Shown here: positions 62,385 to 64,000 of the stretch, in pieces
How positions within the stretch are numbered: the stretch's first letter is position 1
Layout of the letters: each line of letters begins with the position of its first letter
Assembly: GCA_910591455.2 (NCBI GenBank)
Contig: OU342817.1
Coordinates: forward strand, 2,864,480-2,928,479
DNA from: Pholis gunnellus
Lineage: Eukaryota > Chordata > Actinopteri > Perciformes > Pholidae
Direction of reading: 5' to 3'
Length of the DNA: 64,000 nt
Notes under the pieces: model-generated
Databases searched by the model: none
Told to the model about the DNA's origin: nothing
The model's input: the letters and a program-made list of their open reading frames with translations, nothing else
Program-made: the position numbers and the translations under genes

Positions 62385-62650
62385 AAACTCTCATACTTAA
62401 AAAAACTCCAATTTATTTCTCCTTATATTGATTGAATATTTATTTATTCTGTATTATTTATTTCTTTTGAATCCTTATTTATATTCTAATTATAAATCAA
62501 CTTTTATTTTTATTAAAAAATTAAATTATTTTTAATTTCTATATTGTATTATTTAACATATTTTATTTTTTTATTAATTATTATTTATATTTCTATTTTT
62601 TATTTCCATTTTTTTAATAAATTACTCATAATCCATTTAAATGTGTTAAT
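62385..62650. repeat. Extreme A+T-rich low-complexity block
   Basis: About 265 bp of almost pure A and T with very little G or C, built from TTATTTAT, TTTTATTT and AATTA steps. It abuts the degraded end of the Penelope-like fragment at 62732. It may be a decayed tail or a pre-existing simple-sequence site. Confidence 0.6.
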
Positions 62651-62731
62651 TCAAAAAAATTCCCACTACCCTGTGGATAAAGAAATGACCAAAACGCTCT
62701 TAGTTATCCTTTCCCATCTATTTCGGAAAGG

Positions 62732-63480
62732 TCAATCATTCCCCTGACGGGATTGCACATCCTCTGTCCCCCTCGGTGGCAACTTGGCTCGCACCAGAAC
62801 ATCCCTCCGATTAGGATTTATTTTGTATGCCGCCACCATCTCTATGGATCGTTCCATGAACGTTCCTTCCACAAAGTTCTTCTTCACTCTCCTCACCGCC
62901 TGTGCTGAGACAGAGGAATACGTCGTTATCACCGGGATCATTTGCCTACCCCTACCCCTACCCGGATGTACTATAGCCACGTTCTTCTCATTGATCTCAG
63001 CAACCACCGAGAGTACCCTCTCTGCCTAAGGGCCTTAATAAACTGAGTCTGTGTAGCCTCATCCCTCTCCTCCACTTCAGAACAGATTCGCCTGAAACGT
63101 ATCGACTGGGACCCGAGGATACCTCTGAAGGTGTGTTTCGGATGGAAACTGGACCGGTACGATAAGGCGTGCGAATCGGTTGGTTTAAAATACACCTTCG
63201 TATCCAACCGTCCTGTCCTGAAGAAGTCTGTTCCTTTTTTTTATATGTGATCACATCCAAAAATTCAATCTCCCGGTGGTGTGTTACTGCCTTCACCTTA
63301 ATGGAAGGATGATGGTCATTTAATGTCCTGATGTATTCTGGGAATTCTGTCTCCGAGTGAGGCCAAATCCCCCAAATGTCATCCAGATAACGGAAGTAAT
63401 GTGACGGGGTTTTCTTGTATTTTTGCAGCACCGTTTCTTCCCAGTTGGCCATGTAAATATCCGCAAAACAACTAGTATGG
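62732..63480 (-). mobile_element. Penelope-like retroelement fragment, truncated at both ends
   Basis: On the minus strand three consecutive open frames read the reverse-transcriptase region of a Penelope-like element. Penelope-like elements are retroelements normally made of an RT domain, a linker and often a C-terminal GIY-YIG endonuclease. The N-terminal part of the RT is missing: recognisable sequence starts at the residues FADIYMANWEE, shortly before the catalytic box. The far end stops soon after LVRAKLP, the conserved end of the RT/thumb region. No GIY-YIG domain is visible beyond it, where the DNA becomes extremely A+T rich. Two frame changes, the missing ends and the absence of terminal repeats show a dead fragment. 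The family call rests on several ordered motifs and is secure; the subgroup is not determined. Confidence 0.88.
62732..63480 (-). pseudogene. Broken reverse transcriptase of a Penelope-like element
   Basis: The first frame (63480 down to about 63240) holds the catalytic box YLDD at 63378-63389, inside FRYLDDIWGIW, then the FLDV strand. YLDD is the metal-binding part of the RT palm. The second frame (about 63235 to 63010) holds KPTDSH, FHPKHTF and RFRRICS. The third (63007 to 62732) holds AYKINPNRRDVLVRAKLPP and ends at a stop. The first frame change coincides with an eight-base homopolymer (T on the plus strand, 63235-63242), a likely replication-slippage site; the second lies near 63005-63015. 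The start codons that open these frames are incidental. The catalytic aspartates are intact, but the gene cannot make a full protein in this form. No host gene is fused to it. Confidence 0.85.
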
Positions 63481-63484
63481 AGAG

Positions 63485-64000
63485 AATATGGGATATGACG
63501 GGATTTACTCCCAGGTGTCATTTGCTAGCTCCTCGTGGTAACATCAAGTTTAGCTCTCAGACACAAACATCTCTCCCTTCCTTCTTCTGTTTCTTTCAGA
63601 ATTAAGATTTTGAAAGTGGATGTCACTTCTTTTGAATGTGTTAGCTCTTCTCTTCAATGAAGCCAGGCCGAAGTCAGACAGGTAACACATTAGTCAGGTC
63701 ATCCTCAAGCTTCTTAGATACGTACTAACATCTGGTTTCTAATATTTCTTCTTCGCCAAATGACAAAATGACCATTTTGTGTCAAACATTTGACGGGAGA
63801 ATCTCAGACTGAGAAATATTTCAGCCTAACCCAGACAGGTGTTACATTTGACTTACGACTCAGAGCTGCAAGCGTTGCATCATGTTGTTACGTTCTGATT
63901 AATACAAGCGGGACAGAAGCCGAGACTTTTTTTTTTTTCTTTTCGCTATCTAAAGGTGGATATGTAACTTCAACCTCCTGGAAAATTAGTTTTGGGTTTA
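63485..64000. other. No gene seen
   Basis: Flank beyond the missing N-terminal side of the Penelope-like fragment. T-rich run at 63929-63937; no repeat recognised. Confidence 0.5.

Noticed and set aside
63423..63605. 60-codon plus frame
   Set aside because: Opposite-strand shadow of the Penelope-like RT.

Overview
The window looks like ordinary non-coding nuclear DNA of a bony fish (teleost, probably percomorph). It has long AC/GT microsatellites, C and G homopolymers, and no compact gene array, operons, ribosome binding sites or CRISPR. It contains many short decayed transposable-element copies whose wording I recognise from fish genomes. I found no intact protein-coding gene, rRNA or tRNA gene. 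The open frames are short, overlap one another, sit in repeats or microsatellites, or lack convincing splice context. The best reading is intergenic DNA or the interior of very large introns.

The clearest recognisable coding relic is at the right end (about 62732-63480, minus strand): a broken reverse-transcriptase fragment of a Penelope-like retroelement. It carries the YLDD catalytic motif, is split into three frames, and is cut at both ends. An A+T-rich block (62385-62650), an inverted-repeat structure (62021-62079) and a copy of a dispersed repeat (family A) lie beside it. A decayed L2/CR1/Rex1-type LINE reverse-transcriptase tail is at 12555-12775. A second LINE scrap is at 51610-51770, and a LINE-type 3' tail is at 41560-41636.

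Non-autonomous elements are the main content. Family A is a dispersed repeat with about eight copies (880-1025, 2295-2695, 5705-6010, 42300-42480, 45950-46125, 47340-47745, 49250-49450, 61690-61905). Family B is a pair (6285-6760, 27095-27460), and family C is a direct-repeat pair (11808-12072, 14080-14340). Family D is a MITE with about 40-bp inverted ends (14393-14635) and relatives near 51050 and 51421-51845. There is also a TTAA-bounded MITE at 34125-34471, a hAT-like element at 29077-29720, a long MITE at 9551-9995, a short one at 57161-57275, and two pieces of one large fish repeat (18310-18500 plus, 34545-34740 minus).

Simple repeats are prominent: a 116-bp GT tract (61342-61457), a 68-bp CA tract (15068-15135), a 58-bp GT tract (21347-21404), 37 consecutive C joined to an AC tract (1914-1979), and a cluster of G and C runs at 52052-52697. 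Several repeat-poor stretches with homeodomain-type TAATTA cores (near 16400, 17450, 23850, 26400 and 50550) are possible conserved regulatory elements. That needs comparison with other fish genomes and is marked as inference. All repeat family assignments rest on reading and memory, not on a database search.
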